Below are positions 8,710 through 16,720 of a DNA stretch of 36,693 nucleotides, in pieces. The notes below the pieces were generated by a model that worked only from the letters and a program-made list of their open reading frames with translations, searched no databases and was not told where the DNA came from. Position 1 is the first letter of the stretch. Every line of letters starts with the position of its first letter. A program made the position numbers and the translations under genes. The stretch is from JAJKIV01 sp036274195 (GTDB lineage: Bacteria; Gemmatimonadota; Gemmatimonadetes; Gemmatimonadales; Gemmatimonadaceae): contig DASUGD010000131.1 of assembly GCA_036274195.1 (NCBI GenBank), positions 1 through 36,693 of the forward strand, in the 5' to 3' direction.

Positions 8710-9734
8710 CGCGCTGCCCCCGTGACGAGTGCCGCGGTCTGCAGCATGGTACTGGCACGACGGGCATACGTATCGTCGCGGACGCGTGCGAACCCCGCGG
8801 CCGCAATGGCCGCCCGTGCGCGGACGTCAGGCAGCCATCGCGCAACCGCCGCGCGCAGCTCGTCGATGCCGGAGAAGCACGCCACGTGCTCGCCCTCGGT
8901 GAAGAGCTGGCTCAACTCGGGCGTGCGCTGGCTCAGCGTGAACGCTCCGCACGCCGGCGACTCGAACGAGCGCATGTTGTGACTCCTCGAGTTCTGCGGC
9001 CGCATCACGTTGAGCGAGATCGCGCCGGACGCGAGAGCGCGCGCCAGATGGTCGCCGTACGCAGCCGGTGCGAACGTGGCTCGGGCCAGCGCGCTTCCTC
9101 GCGGAACCTCGGCTGTGGTTCTCTCGCCGAAGACCGCCACGCGATAGTCGCGCGCCAGCGCGTCGAGATACCTAACGCGATCCGGATCGAGGTTGCCGAC
9201 GAACACGACGTCGAATGCCGGGTTCGGCGGAGACGCAACCGGTGTGTGCAGCGCGGGATCGCGCGCGAACGGCAGATACTGAACCTGGCCGACACCCGCG
9301 CGTTCGTACTCCGGAATCAGATGGCGCGCAAATGTGAAGCAGGCGTCGTACGCGGTGAGCACGTCAGGCCCGTATGCCAGCCGGTTCGAACGCTCCTTCG
9401 AGAACGGGTCGTCCGGGAAGAAGTTGACCACGGGGGCTCCCGCCGATTCCCTGAGGCGGCGGATCGTGCCGGGGCTGAGGCGGTGGCCCTTGATCACAAG
9501 GACGAGGTCGACTTCGACCCCGGTCAGATGTCGCGCGACGTTCTCATTGAACGTGCTGAGCACCACCGGCTCGGCCACTCGACGGAGAGCGCGAGCGCGG
9601 ATCCCTGGGACCGACGAGTCGTATGCGCGCGCGAGGCAGAACGTCTGCGTCTCGATGCCCAGCTCGGCAAAGGCCCGCTCGTACGACCCCATGAGTCCAC
9701 CCGGGGCGTCCTCACCGAGAATCAGGACACGCAT
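8706..9734 (-). CDS. CgeB-like glycosyltransferase (GT-B, Glyco_trans_1_2 type)
   Basis: Protein of 342 residues beginning MRVLILGEDAPGGLMGSYE. It resembles the CgeB/spore-maturation group of GT-B transferases: an N-terminal domain with DLVLVIKGHRLSP and VNFFPDDPF, then a C-terminal donor domain with FVGNLDPDRVRYLDAL and NMRSFESPACGAF. I prefer the ATG at 9732-9734, preceded by GGAGG (9739-9743), over the longer frame to 9791. This start overlaps the previous GT by 13 nt. The NMRSFE...CGAF motif binds the nucleotide sugar in this family. The name CgeB reflects homology only; in this operon it is simply one more sugar transferase. The sugar is unknown. Confidence 0.8.
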   Translation of the reverse strand: MRVLILGEDAPGGLMGSYERAFAELGIETQTFCLARAYDSSVPGIRARALRRVAEPVVLSTFNENVARHLTGVEVDLVLVIKGHRLSPGTIRRLRESAGAPVVNFFPDDPFSKERSNRLAYGPDVLTAYDACFTFARHLIPEYERAGVGQVQYLPFARDPALHTPVASPPNPAFDVVFVGNLDPDRVRYLDALARDYRVAVFGERTTAEVPRGSALARATFAPAAYGDHLARALASGAISLNVMRPQNSRSHNMRSFESPACGAFTLSQRTPELSQLFTEGEHVACFSGIDELRAAVARWLPDVRARAAIAAAGFARVRDDTYARRASTMLQTAALVTGAAR

Positions 9735-10909
9735 TCCGCCTCCGCGGGCGAGGGGCTGGACCAGCTCGAGCCCTCCGCCGTTCTCCCCCACATGGCGTCA
9801 AGCACCGGGGCAAACTGCGACTCGTAGTTCCAGTCGAGGCGCAACCGTTCCCCGCCGCGCATCGCGACCTCGCGAACCGCCGCGCGATTCTCCACCGCCC
9901 ACGCGTAGGCGGCGGCTATCGACTCCGCCCGCGACGGATCGCACACGAGCGCATACCCTGGCTCGACGAACGTTCGCCGCCAGTCCGGCAAATCACTCAC
10001 GAGAGGCACGACGCCACACGACAGGTACTCGAACGGCTTGTTCGAGGCTCCTGCCATGTGACGCATGTTCTCGTCGGATGACGCCATGGGCATGAGCGCC
10101 AGGCCGATGTCGCACTGCTCGAAAACCACGCTCTTGTCGTTCTCAGGAACCGTGCCGAGGAAGCGAACGCGTTGTCCAACACCATGCCTTCTGGCGTGTT
10201 CGGCCAGAGCGGCGACGTATCCACGCGACCCAACGGTCTCGTACCCCGCCACATCGATCGTCACCGGGCACTTTGCCATGGCGAGCGCCTCGACGACGGT
10301 GAGCGGCAACCGTTCGGCGTTGATCGAGCCGCAGAACACGACGCGCAACACGTCGGGCGCGCGCGTCAGGTGCCGCACGCTCGTCGGCCGCCGCGGACAG
10401 TTCCACACGGTGAATACGTGCCGACCGACCGCCGCCGCCGACAGGTGGGCCGAGCGATCGGCGTTAGGCGTGACGAGGATGCTGGCGGCGTGGAGGAGGC
10501 GCGCACGCGCATCGAGGCAGCGCTTGATGACCCAGCTGGGCCGGGGCGTTGCGGGCGCGTCGTGCTCGTGATAGACGACACGTGCGCGAGTGAATGCAGC
10601 CGCGGCGAGCGCGATCGGCGTTGCGAGCAGGTCGGACGCGTAGATCCAGTCGGGCTTCCACGCGGCGGCCTCACGAGCGACCCAGGCCCCGTAGCGGGCG
10701 TAATGGGCCTTGAGGCGCCAGCCGTCAGGCGCCTCGCGCATGAGGCGAATCTCGATGCCGGTCGACGGCGAGACGTCGAGCGCGCCTGTATCACGCACTC
10801 GCGTTCCGACCATGCGCACCTGGGCTCCGCTCTCCGCGAGCAGCGTGGCGCCACGGACGAGCGGCGGGTAAACGCCGGGATTCGTGTACTGCACGTAGAG
10901 CACGCGCAT
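9722..10909 (-). CDS. Glycosyltransferase family 4-like
   Basis: Protein of 395 residues starting MRVLYVQYTNPGVYPPL, a typical GT-B N-terminus, followed by PDWIYASDLLATPIAL and VVYHEHDAP. The C-terminal domain contains VVFCGSINAERLPL and, instead of a clear EX7E, the segment NKPFEYLSCGVVPLVSDLP. That places it in the GT-B transferases using the K-FEY motif, common among GT4-like enzymes. The ATG at 10907-10909 shares one base with the upstream stop (TGATG); the longer frame to 11224 lies inside the upstream gene and was dropped. The word GCCTAACG encodes Pro-Asn at 10462. The gene is part of the continuous surface-polysaccharide operon; specificity is unknown. Confidence 0.83.
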   Translation of the reverse strand: MRVLYVQYTNPGVYPPLVRGATLLAESGAQVRMVGTRVRDTGALDVSPSTGIEIRLMREAPDGWRLKAHYARYGAWVAREAAAWKPDWIYASDLLATPIALAAAAFTRARVVYHEHDAPATPRPSWVIKRCLDARARLLHAASILVTPNADRSAHLSAAAVGRHVFTVWNCPRRPTSVRHLTRAPDVLRVVFCGSINAERLPLTVVEALAMAKCPVTIDVAGYETVGSRGYVAALAEHARRHGVGQRVRFLGTVPENDKSVVFEQCDIGLALMPMASSDENMRHMAGASNKPFEYLSCGVVPLVSDLPDWRRTFVEPGYALVCDPSRAESIAAAYAWAVENRAAVREVAMRGGERLRLDWNYESQFAPVLDAMWGRTAEGSSWSSPSPAEAECVS

Positions 10910-12279
10910 CACGTCACTCCGACGGTTGACGCGGATCCGGCCGGCCGCCCCGATACGATAGCCCGATACACGCCGATCATATCGCGTGCAACATCCTCTG
11001 TCGATCGCGGAGGTCGAACACCCGCGCGCAGGCGAGCGAGCAGATGCGGTTCCGTCGACAGCCGGCGCAGCGCGTCGGTCCACGCCGAGGTGTCGGCGTG
11101 CGGTACGAGCCACCCGTCCCGGCCGTGCGAGACCAGCTCGGCGACTCCGCCCAATCTCGAGCCGATCACGGGCGTGCCTGCCGCAAACGACTCGAGGACG
11201 ACAAGAGGACCGGTCTCGAGCCACTGCGATGGGACGACCGTCGCGTCATACGACGCAAGGGTCCCGACCACGCTTTCTGCGGTGAGCGGCTCGTGAAATC
11301 GAATACGCTTGTCCGAACGCGCTGACGCCACGAGCGCATCTCGATACTGCGCGGCGTCGGCGTCCTGCGTGACGCCGTACACGTCCAACGTCGCGCGAAG
11401 GTTGCGGTCCGCCGCGAGAGCCCGGACGACCACGGCGACGCCTTTGGTTGCATGCAGCCGCCCTGCGTACGCGAGCCGCAGTTCGCCGCCGACGGGTCTC
11501 GTGTGACGAGGGACGGCAGTCCGCTCGTGTGTTGCCGTGGCCGGCGTGCCCTGCCGCGACAGGGTCAGCCGGTCGGGCGGCGCCCCGGCCCGAAGCAGCA
11601 GGGAACGAACCCATTCGCACACCGCCACCACCGCGTCCGACTCGGCAAGCAGCGCGCGAAACGCGTCGTGACGCGCGGCTGTCAGCTCGCGCGCTCGGAG
11701 CGCCGTGACCCAGGCGCCACGCGCGCCGACGGACGCGAGCGACGAGCCTAACGCGGACGGCCCGCGCGAGAGGGCTTCGCGAACCCCGGCCGGCACGCCA
11801 CGGCTCTCGAGCAGGCACGCGGCACAGCGCTGAGCGACCAGTGCCCCGTCGCACGGCTCGTGGCCGTCGCGCAGGAGGGTGCCGCGGACGCAGCTCGCCG
11901 TGGGCGTATGGTAGGTGAACACCACGCCGACGCCGGCCTGTTTCGCTGCCCGGACGGCGCGGACGGATGCGGCGCGCGTGAAGGCATGGAGGTGCAGCAC
12001 GTCGGCATCGACGTCGTCGAGAATGGCGGCGAGCGACCGGGCAGCCCCTTCGTCGCCTTCGCCGTACAGGTCTGCGACGCTCGCCGCAGCGGGCACGCCG
12101 AAACGATGGACGGAAACGCCCTCGTGTTCGTAGTGGCGCGACGCCGATGCATCCACTGGAGCGGCAACGACGCTTTCGACGCCATGCGCACGAAGGTCGC
12201 GCGTGAGCTGCGCAACGTAGATCTCCGTGCCGCCGACCGCGTCCGGAAAGTAGCCGAACGGGACATGCACGACTCTCAC
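10909..12279 (-). CDS. Glycosyltransferase family 4
   Basis: GT4 enzyme of 456 residues starting at a GTG that overlaps the upstream GT2 stop (GTGA, 12276-12279). It begins MRVVHVPFGYFPDAVGGTE, the classic GT4 glycine loop. A cysteine cluster (TYHTPTASCVRG, then CDG and CAACLLE) sits at about residues 145-185; this arrangement recurs in one GT4 subgroup and could bind a metal or form disulfides. The donor domain has AYAGRLHATKGV and the EX7E element in LETGPLVVLESFAAGTP. A frame open to 12384 only reads into the neighbour and was not used. It acts in the cytoplasm on the growing lipid-linked glycan; sugar unknown. Confidence 0.87.
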   Translation of the reverse strand: MRVVHVPFGYFPDAVGGTEIYVAQLTRDLRAHGVESVVAAPVDASASRHYEHEGVSVHRFGVPAAASVADLYGEGDEGAARSLAAILDDVDADVLHLHAFTRAASVRAVRAAKQAGVGVVFTYHTPTASCVRGTLLRDGHEPCDGALVAQRCAACLLESRGVPAGVREALSRGPSALGSSLASVGARGAWVTALRARELTAARHDAFRALLAESDAVVAVCEWVRSLLLRAGAPPDRLTLSRQGTPATATHERTAVPRHTRPVGGELRLAYAGRLHATKGVAVVVRALAADRNLRATLDVYGVTQDADAAQYRDALVASARSDKRIRFHEPLTAESVVGTLASYDATVVPSQWLETGPLVVLESFAAGTPVIGSRLGGVAELVSHGRDGWLVPHADTSAWTDALRRLSTEPHLLARLRAGVRPPRSTEDVARDMIGVYRAIVSGRPAGSASTVGVT

Positions 12280-13316
12280 GAGCTCTCCGACGAGCGCTTG
12301 CGTCGTCTCGTCCGCCGCCGCACGCGGCGCCACCGGGACGCGATCGATTCCGCTCTGGTGTAGCCCACGATTCGCGAGAGCCACCGCAGCTTTGCCGGGA
12401 GATGCCGTGTGAACTCCCGGCCGAATTTCTGGCCGCGCAAGGCGACCCGCTCGAATGATTCGCGGTCGGTCGATGCGAGCTGCCGGGCCGCGAAGGCGTA
12501 CGCCTCACTCAGCGCGGCGCGCCGCGGCGGCGTGAGACCACCATGCTCCTCCCAGTACTCCTGCGCCCAGACCGCGTTCTCGGCGCAGCCGCGCGCGAAC
12601 GACGCGATGGGACGTGTGGAATAGCGCGCGCCCGCGTGCTGCCGGTAGAGGAGTCCGAGCTCGTCGGACTCGCTCGACACGAACCGCGCACCGGCCATGG
12701 CGAGGGATACGGTGTAGCGAATGTCCTCCACCACCTCACGACCCGGCTCGAACCAGATCGCGTCCGTCCGCGGCGAGCGACGCACGAGCATGGCGCCCAG
12801 CTGCACGAACCCACGCGCTGACAGCAGCGATGCGGCGAGGTCGGCACCCAGCTCGGGCGTGTGCTTCCGCCCAACGGTGAAGACCGCGTTAGGCGGCGAC
12901 GCGACCAGGACGAGCTCGTGAAACGGCTCCCAGGCCACGTCGGCGCCGGACGCCCGGAGCACCGCGACCTGGCGCGCGATCTTGCCGGTCGCGAGGAGGT
13001 CATCCGCGTCGAGGAACTGGATGAACTCGCCCCTGGCCTGCGCCAGTCCGGCGTTGCGAGCGCCGCCGGGCCCCCCGCCCTGCGTACGCAGCACAATGGC
13101 GCCCGACGCGGTCGCGATCGACGCCGTGGCGTCACCCGACCCGTCGTCGACGACGATCGTTTCCACCGGCTCGTAGCTCTGCGCGCGGATGCTCGTCAGC
13201 GTCTCCGCGATCCACTGCTCGGCGTTGAAGGCCGGCACGATCACCGACACGAGGCCGCGGACGGCGTCTGCGCGACGCAGTCCCGCGTGGTCTGGGTCAT
13301 GCGTCCCGGGGCGCAC
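12276..13316 (-). CDS. Glycosyltransferase family 2
   Basis: GT-A glycosyltransferase of 346 residues. The N-terminal catalytic domain shows VSVIVPAFNAEQWI (23-36), VVDDGSGDAT and the metal-binding QFLDADD, followed by the acceptor region with EPGREVVEDIRY. The C-terminus is strongly basic (RRVRRRTRRRKRSS), suggesting contact with membrane phospholipid head groups. The start is a GTG 9 nt after the stop of the TagO-like gene and has no strong Shine-Dalgarno sequence, so translation is probably coupled. As the first transferase after the initiating enzyme it may add the second sugar, but gene order does not prove this. Confidence 0.87.
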   Translation of the reverse strand: MRPGTHDPDHAGLRRADAVRGLVSVIVPAFNAEQWIAETLTSIRAQSYEPVETIVVDDGSGDATASIATASGAIVLRTQGGGPGGARNAGLAQARGEFIQFLDADDLLATGKIARQVAVLRASGADVAWEPFHELVLVASPPNAVFTVGRKHTPELGADLAASLLSARGFVQLGAMLVRRSPRTDAIWFEPGREVVEDIRYTVSLAMAGARFVSSESDELGLLYRQHAGARYSTRPIASFARGCAENAVWAQEYWEEHGGLTPPRRAALSEAYAFAARQLASTDRESFERVALRGQKFGREFTRHLPAKLRWLSRIVGYTRAESIASRWRRVRRRTRRRKRSSESS

Positions 13317-13325
13317 GAGTCGACG

Positions 13326-15044
13326 TCAGGACAGTGGTGCGGAGCGATGGCGGAAGCCGCCGGACGATGTGCGAGGAGATCGGTTGGCGTCGCCCTTCGC
13401 TCCGGCTCCGACATCCTTCTCGATCGCCAGCGTGCCACGCTCGGACACGCGCGGCACCAGCACGTGTCGGTCGACGCCGTTTCGTCTCTCTCCGGCCGCT
13501 GCCATCGCCACCAGCGCGTCGGGATCATCGTGCCACGGCTCCCAGAGTGCCAACAGCTTCTGCTCGACGACGGCGCGCAGGTCATGAGCGATCGCGTGCA
13601 TGTCGGTGAGGCTCACATCATCGGCACGCCCGTCCTGCCACAACACGAGCGACCCAATGCGCTCACCGGACGGTGCAAGGAACGGCAATCGAATCTCCCA
13701 GCATGCGGCGAGCGTGACGTTCGATCGATGCCACGCCCAGACGGGCACGTCGTCGTCCAGTCGTCGGTACACATCCGCGGCGAATCCGGCACCCGAGCCC
13801 ACGAACGACCGGCGCAGCCGCACTTCGGCGCACTCGAACTCATCCTGCGCGAACATGGCCTCGAGCGCGTCGAACACGTGGTCGAGATCCGTGAGGTCCG
13901 ACACGCGCACGCTCGCCTCGCGGATCCGTACGTTGCGACCGATGACCTTGCGCTGCCGAACGCCGCGCTTGAGGAGACGCGCCAGCTCCTCGAACTCGTA
14001 GTAGCGGAGCCGCTGGATCGCGAGCCCCACGCCGAGTCCGATGACCAGCAACACCACCGCGACGTACGCCGAGTCGTTCACCAGCAACATGCCGCTCAAC
14101 CCGAGCAGCGCGCAGGCGCAGTACAAGAGAAGCGCGACTCGCCGCGGAGAATGGCCGAGCGACAGCAGTCGGTGGTGGATGTGCGCGCGGTCGGCGCTGA
14201 AGATGGGCTGGCCGCGCAGGAATCGCCGCGCCACCGCGAGCGTCGTGTCGAGCACCGGCAGGCCTAACGAGACGATCGGGATCGCCACCGCGATGACTGT
14301 CGGTGACTTCTGGGACCCGAGCAGCCCGATGCCCGCGAGCATGAAGCCGAGGAACAGGCTCCCCGAGTCGCCGAGAAAGATCGAGGCGGGGTGAAAGTTG
14401 AAGCACAGGAAGCCGACCGTCGCACCCGCGAGGATGATGGTCACCGTCGCCGCGCCGACCAGCCCATTGAAGCTCGCCACCACGAACATCGTGGTCAGGG
14501 CGAAAAGCGCCGCGCCTGCGGCCAGGCCATCGAGCCCGTCGATGAGGTTGAACGCGTTCGTGATGCCGACGAACCACGCGACGGTAAAGAGCATCCCGAC
14601 CGCGTGCCCGAGATCGACGATGCCGACGAACGGAAGCGAGAGCGTGGTGACGCGCAGGCCGGCGAGGTAGACGCCGCAGGCGATCACGACCTGCGCGAGG
14701 AACTTCCACCGCGCGTGCATGGGGCGCACATCGTCCACGAGCCCGACGAGATGTACGGCCAGCGCACCGCCAATGACCGTGGCGAGCCCGCGCGCATTCG
14801 TCGCGAGCACGTGTTGGCCGAACAGACCGATGATCGCGGTCATCGAGACGGCGACCGAGAGGACGATCGCGACGCCGCCTATTCGCGGCACGGGATTGAC
14901 GTGGACCTTTCGTTCGCCACACGGGTCGACGAGGCCAGCGCGGCGCGCGAAGTCTCGCACCACGAATGTCAGGGCCGTCGAGGAGCAAACGGCGATGACG
15001 AGTCCGATGAGGTACAACGGAATCTCAGGCTTCTGCGACAACAA
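13326..15044 (-). CDS. WecA/TagO-type undecaprenyl-phosphate sugar-1-phosphate transferase with C-terminal cytosolic extension
   Basis: Starts the lipid-linked glycan by moving a HexNAc-1-phosphate (commonly GlcNAc-1-P) from the UDP-sugar to undecaprenyl phosphate at the inner membrane. Residues 1-345 hold about 11 membrane spans and the family motifs VGLVDD (100-105), NAFNLIDGLDGLAAG (163-177), FLGDSGSLFLGF (223-234) and HIHHRL (288-293). The core family is about 320-380 residues, but this protein has 572. Residues about 350-545 form a soluble tail with a predicted GAF-like alternation (SDLTDLDHVFDALEAMF, ERIGSLVLWQDGRADD, DMHAIAHDLRAVVE) and a disordered end. It starts with two TTG codons (15039-15044), no ATG being available. 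It is the first gene of the operon after a 208-nt spacer. Confidence 0.88.
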   Translation of the reverse strand: MLSQKPEIPLYLIGLVIAVCSSTALTFVVRDFARRAGLVDPCGERKVHVNPVPRIGGVAIVLSVAVSMTAIIGLFGQHVLATNARGLATVIGGALAVHLVGLVDDVRPMHARWKFLAQVVIACGVYLAGLRVTTLSLPFVGIVDLGHAVGMLFTVAWFVGITNAFNLIDGLDGLAAGAALFALTTMFVVASFNGLVGAATVTIILAGATVGFLCFNFHPASIFLGDSGSLFLGFMLAGIGLLGSQKSPTVIAVAIPIVSLGLPVLDTTLAVARRFLRGQPIFSADRAHIHHRLLSLGHSPRRVALLLYCACALLGLSGMLLVNDSAYVAVVLLVIGLGVGLAIQRLRYYEFEELARLLKRGVRQRKVIGRNVRIREASVRVSDLTDLDHVFDALEAMFAQDEFECAEVRLRRSFVGSGAGFAADVYRRLDDDVPVWAWHRSNVTLAACWEIRLPFLAPSGERIGSLVLWQDGRADDVSLTDMHAIAHDLRAVVEQKLLALWEPWHDDPDALVAMAAAGERRNGVDRHVLVPRVSERGTLAIEKDVGAGAKGDANRSPRTSSGGFRHRSAPLS

Positions 15045-15135
15045 GAGTCTCGGTGCTCCCGACGCGCCTCGAGACGCGCGCCCTCACAGAGTGCGCAGTA
15101 CGGTGCCTGAGTCATGACGCAGCCGACCCAGAGCC

Positions 15136-15188
15136 CGGCACCAACCTCAGCCGCTTGCTTCAATTCGCAAAGCGCAAGACTGGTGCCG
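15136..15188. promoter_or_regulatory. Nested inverted repeat in the hflX-tagO spacer
   Basis: The 208-nt spacer between the hflX stop and the TTG of the TagO-like gene holds no convincing gene. It contains a two-level inverted repeat: CGGCACCA (15136-15143) pairs with TGGTGCCG (15181-15188), and inside it CTTGC (15154-15158) pairs with GCAAG (15174-15178). A third pair, GTCTCG (15047-15052) with CGAGAC (15070-15075), lies directly upstream of the start. These could be an hflX terminator without a U-tract, an operator, or an RNA leader controlling the polysaccharide operon. No clear -35/-10 pair was seen. Confidence 0.35.
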
Positions 15189-15252
15189 AGCACGCTGAAC
15201 TTCGGCTCGGGCTGAACCTTCGCGCGACCAGTGGGCTGCTGCTGGTCCTTCG

Positions 15253-16635
15253 TTAGGAAAAGTCCACCCGGCGCTCACCGTTGGCGCCGTCCGCGCCGTC
15301 GCCTGCACCGGTGCGCGTTGCGGGGCCATTGCCACCCGTCGCATCGACAACGTGAGCGCCGCCGCGGCGAAGGCGGCCCGCGAGAGCCTCGTCGATTCGC
15401 GCGCGCAGCACGAGCTCTGCCCCGTCGGTCCGCTGTTCCATCACTTCACCCAACCGGTGAATTTCCGCGAGCAGACGCCCTTCGCTCGCGCCGAGTCGGA
15501 TCTCGGACACCGGGCGCAACGCGCGGGTCTTCGCGAGCAACGCTCGGCGCAGTGGCTCGAGTCCGCTCTCGGTTACCGCCGATACGAACACCGAATTCGG
15601 CAGCAGATTCGTTATGCGCTCCTCGAGTGGAAGCAGCGTCTCCGCGGCGAGGCGGTCGATCTTGTTGAACACGTGGAGCACCGGCTTGTCGTGGACGCCG
15701 AGCTCATCGAGCACCGAGTTCACGATGCGTCGCTGTTCCTCCCAACCGGGGTGACTCGCATCGATCACATGCAGCAGGAGGTCTGCGTCGGTAACCTCCT
15801 CGAGCGTCGCGCGGAACGACGCGACGAGATGGTGCGGCAGCTTCCGGATGAATCCGACCGTGTCCGTGAGTAGCACACGATTGTTCTCACCGAGGTCGAC
15901 CTCGCGGGTGAGCGGGTCGAGCGTGGCGAACAGCCGGTCTTCAACGAAAACGTCACGTGCGCCGGACAAGCCGCGGAGAATCGAGGACTTGCCGGCGTTC
16001 GTGTAACCAACGAGTGAAGCCCGAAAGACGCCTCGGCGCCCCTGACGCTGGACTTCTCGCGCGCGCGTCACGTCGGCGAGCTTGTCCTTGAGCTGCCGGA
16101 TGCGATGGTTGATCAGGCGTCGATCGGTCTCGAGCTGGGTTTCGCCAGGTCCGCGCATCCCGATCCCGCCGCGCGTCTTCTCGAGGTGTGTCCACATTCG
16201 TGTGAGGCGAGGCAGCATGTATTCGAGCTGAGCGAGCTCGACCTGCAGCTTGGCCTCGCTGGTCCTCGCGCGTGTGGCAAAGATGTCCAGGATCAGCTCC
16301 GCGCGATCCATCACGCGTTTGCCGGTGGCGTCCTCGACGTTCTTGCCCTGCGCGGGTGTGAGCTCATCGTCGAAGATGATGAGCGTCGCGTTCTTCTCGT
16401 CGATGAGAGTACCCAGCTCCTCGATCTTGCCCTTGCCGAGATAGGTCGCGGGGTTGGGCCGATCGATCTGCTGGGTAATACTGCCGACGACGACGGCACC
16501 GGCAGTGTCGACGAGCTCCTCGAGCTCCTCGAGATGCTCATCCAGGTTGTGGCGCGCCGACGTTCCCTTGCGCGGCGCACCAACAAGCAGGGCGCGCTCG
16601 ATCGGCGGCGTGAGTGTTATCAGATCGCGGGCGAT
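15253..16635 (-). CDS. hflX: GTPase HflX
   Basis: Ribosome-associated GTPase that splits stalled or hibernating 70S ribosomes. The N-terminal HflX domain includes ERALLVGAPRKGTSARH, YLGKGKIEEL and the glycine-rich GGIGMRGPGETQLETDRR. The G domain follows with GYTNAGKSS (G1), DTVGFIRKLPHHL (G3), FNKID (G4) and SAVTESG (G5). The C-terminal tail is Gly/Ala/Asp-rich. The frame is open to an ATG at 16710, but that ATG sits inside a perfect hairpin and upstream of a likely -10 box. A strong Shine-Dalgarno AAAGGAG (16641-16647) is followed 5 nt later by ATC (16633-16635), which I take as the start (460 residues). The stop TAA lies in a CCTAACG word. Product certain, start unusual. Confidence 0.93.
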   Translation of the reverse strand: MARDLITLTPPIERALLVGAPRKGTSARHNLDEHLEELEELVDTAGAVVVGSITQQIDRPNPATYLGKGKIEELGTLIDEKNATLIIFDDELTPAQGKNVEDATGKRVMDRAELILDIFATRARTSEAKLQVELAQLEYMLPRLTRMWTHLEKTRGGIGMRGPGETQLETDRRLINHRIRQLKDKLADVTRAREVQRQGRRGVFRASLVGYTNAGKSSILRGLSGARDVFVEDRLFATLDPLTREVDLGENNRVLLTDTVGFIRKLPHHLVASFRATLEEVTDADLLLHVIDASHPGWEEQRRIVNSVLDELGVHDKPVLHVFNKIDRLAAETLLPLEERITNLLPNSVFVSAVTESGLEPLRRALLAKTRALRPVSEIRLGASEGRLLAEIHRLGEVMEQRTDGAELVLRARIDEALAGRLRRGGAHVVDATGGNGPATRTGAGDGADGANGERRVDFS

Positions 16636-16640
16636 GAGAA

Positions 16641-16667
16641 CTCCTTTCGGGGCAGCGCGGTAAGATA
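16641..16667 (-). promoter_or_regulatory. hflX -10 element and Shine-Dalgarno
   Basis: On the minus strand TATCTT (16662-16667) is a good -10 hexamer, and AAAGGAG (16641-16647) is a near-perfect ribosome binding site. A transcript from this -10 would start near 16655 and have only about 20 nt of leader, which excludes the ATG at 16710. No consensus -35 is visible; its place falls in the G-rich hairpin. Confidence 0.5.
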
Positions 16668-16677
16668 GCCGAAAGGT

Positions 16678-16720
16678 GGGATGGGGGATGAGGGATCCCC
16701 CATCCCTCATCCCCCATCCC
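16678..16720. repeat. Perfect hairpin of G-rich heptads (19-bp stem, 5-nt loop)
   Basis: The arm GGGATGGGGGATGAGGGAT (16678-16696) and its exact complement (16702-16720) flank CCCCC. The element abuts the stop codon of the lipoprotein gene (16721-16723) and precedes the hflX promoter. On each strand it reads as 7-bp units of the type GATGRGG, so one strand carries four G-tracts. It could act as a transcription terminator, though there is no U-tract, or as an insulating or quadruplex-forming repeat. A degenerate relative lies at 21795-21821. Confidence 0.75.

Noticed and set aside
12861..14267. 468-codon plus-strand frame opposite the GT2 and TagO-like genes
   Set aside because: No recognisable motif, His/Arg-rich, and the opposite strand encodes two clear families.
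14969..15116. Small minus-strand frame starting MTQAPYCALCEGARLE in the tagO leader
   Set aside because: The CxxC pair looked like a zinc leader peptide, but the rest of the frame overlaps tagO, is Arg/Ser-rich, and no ribosome site precedes it.
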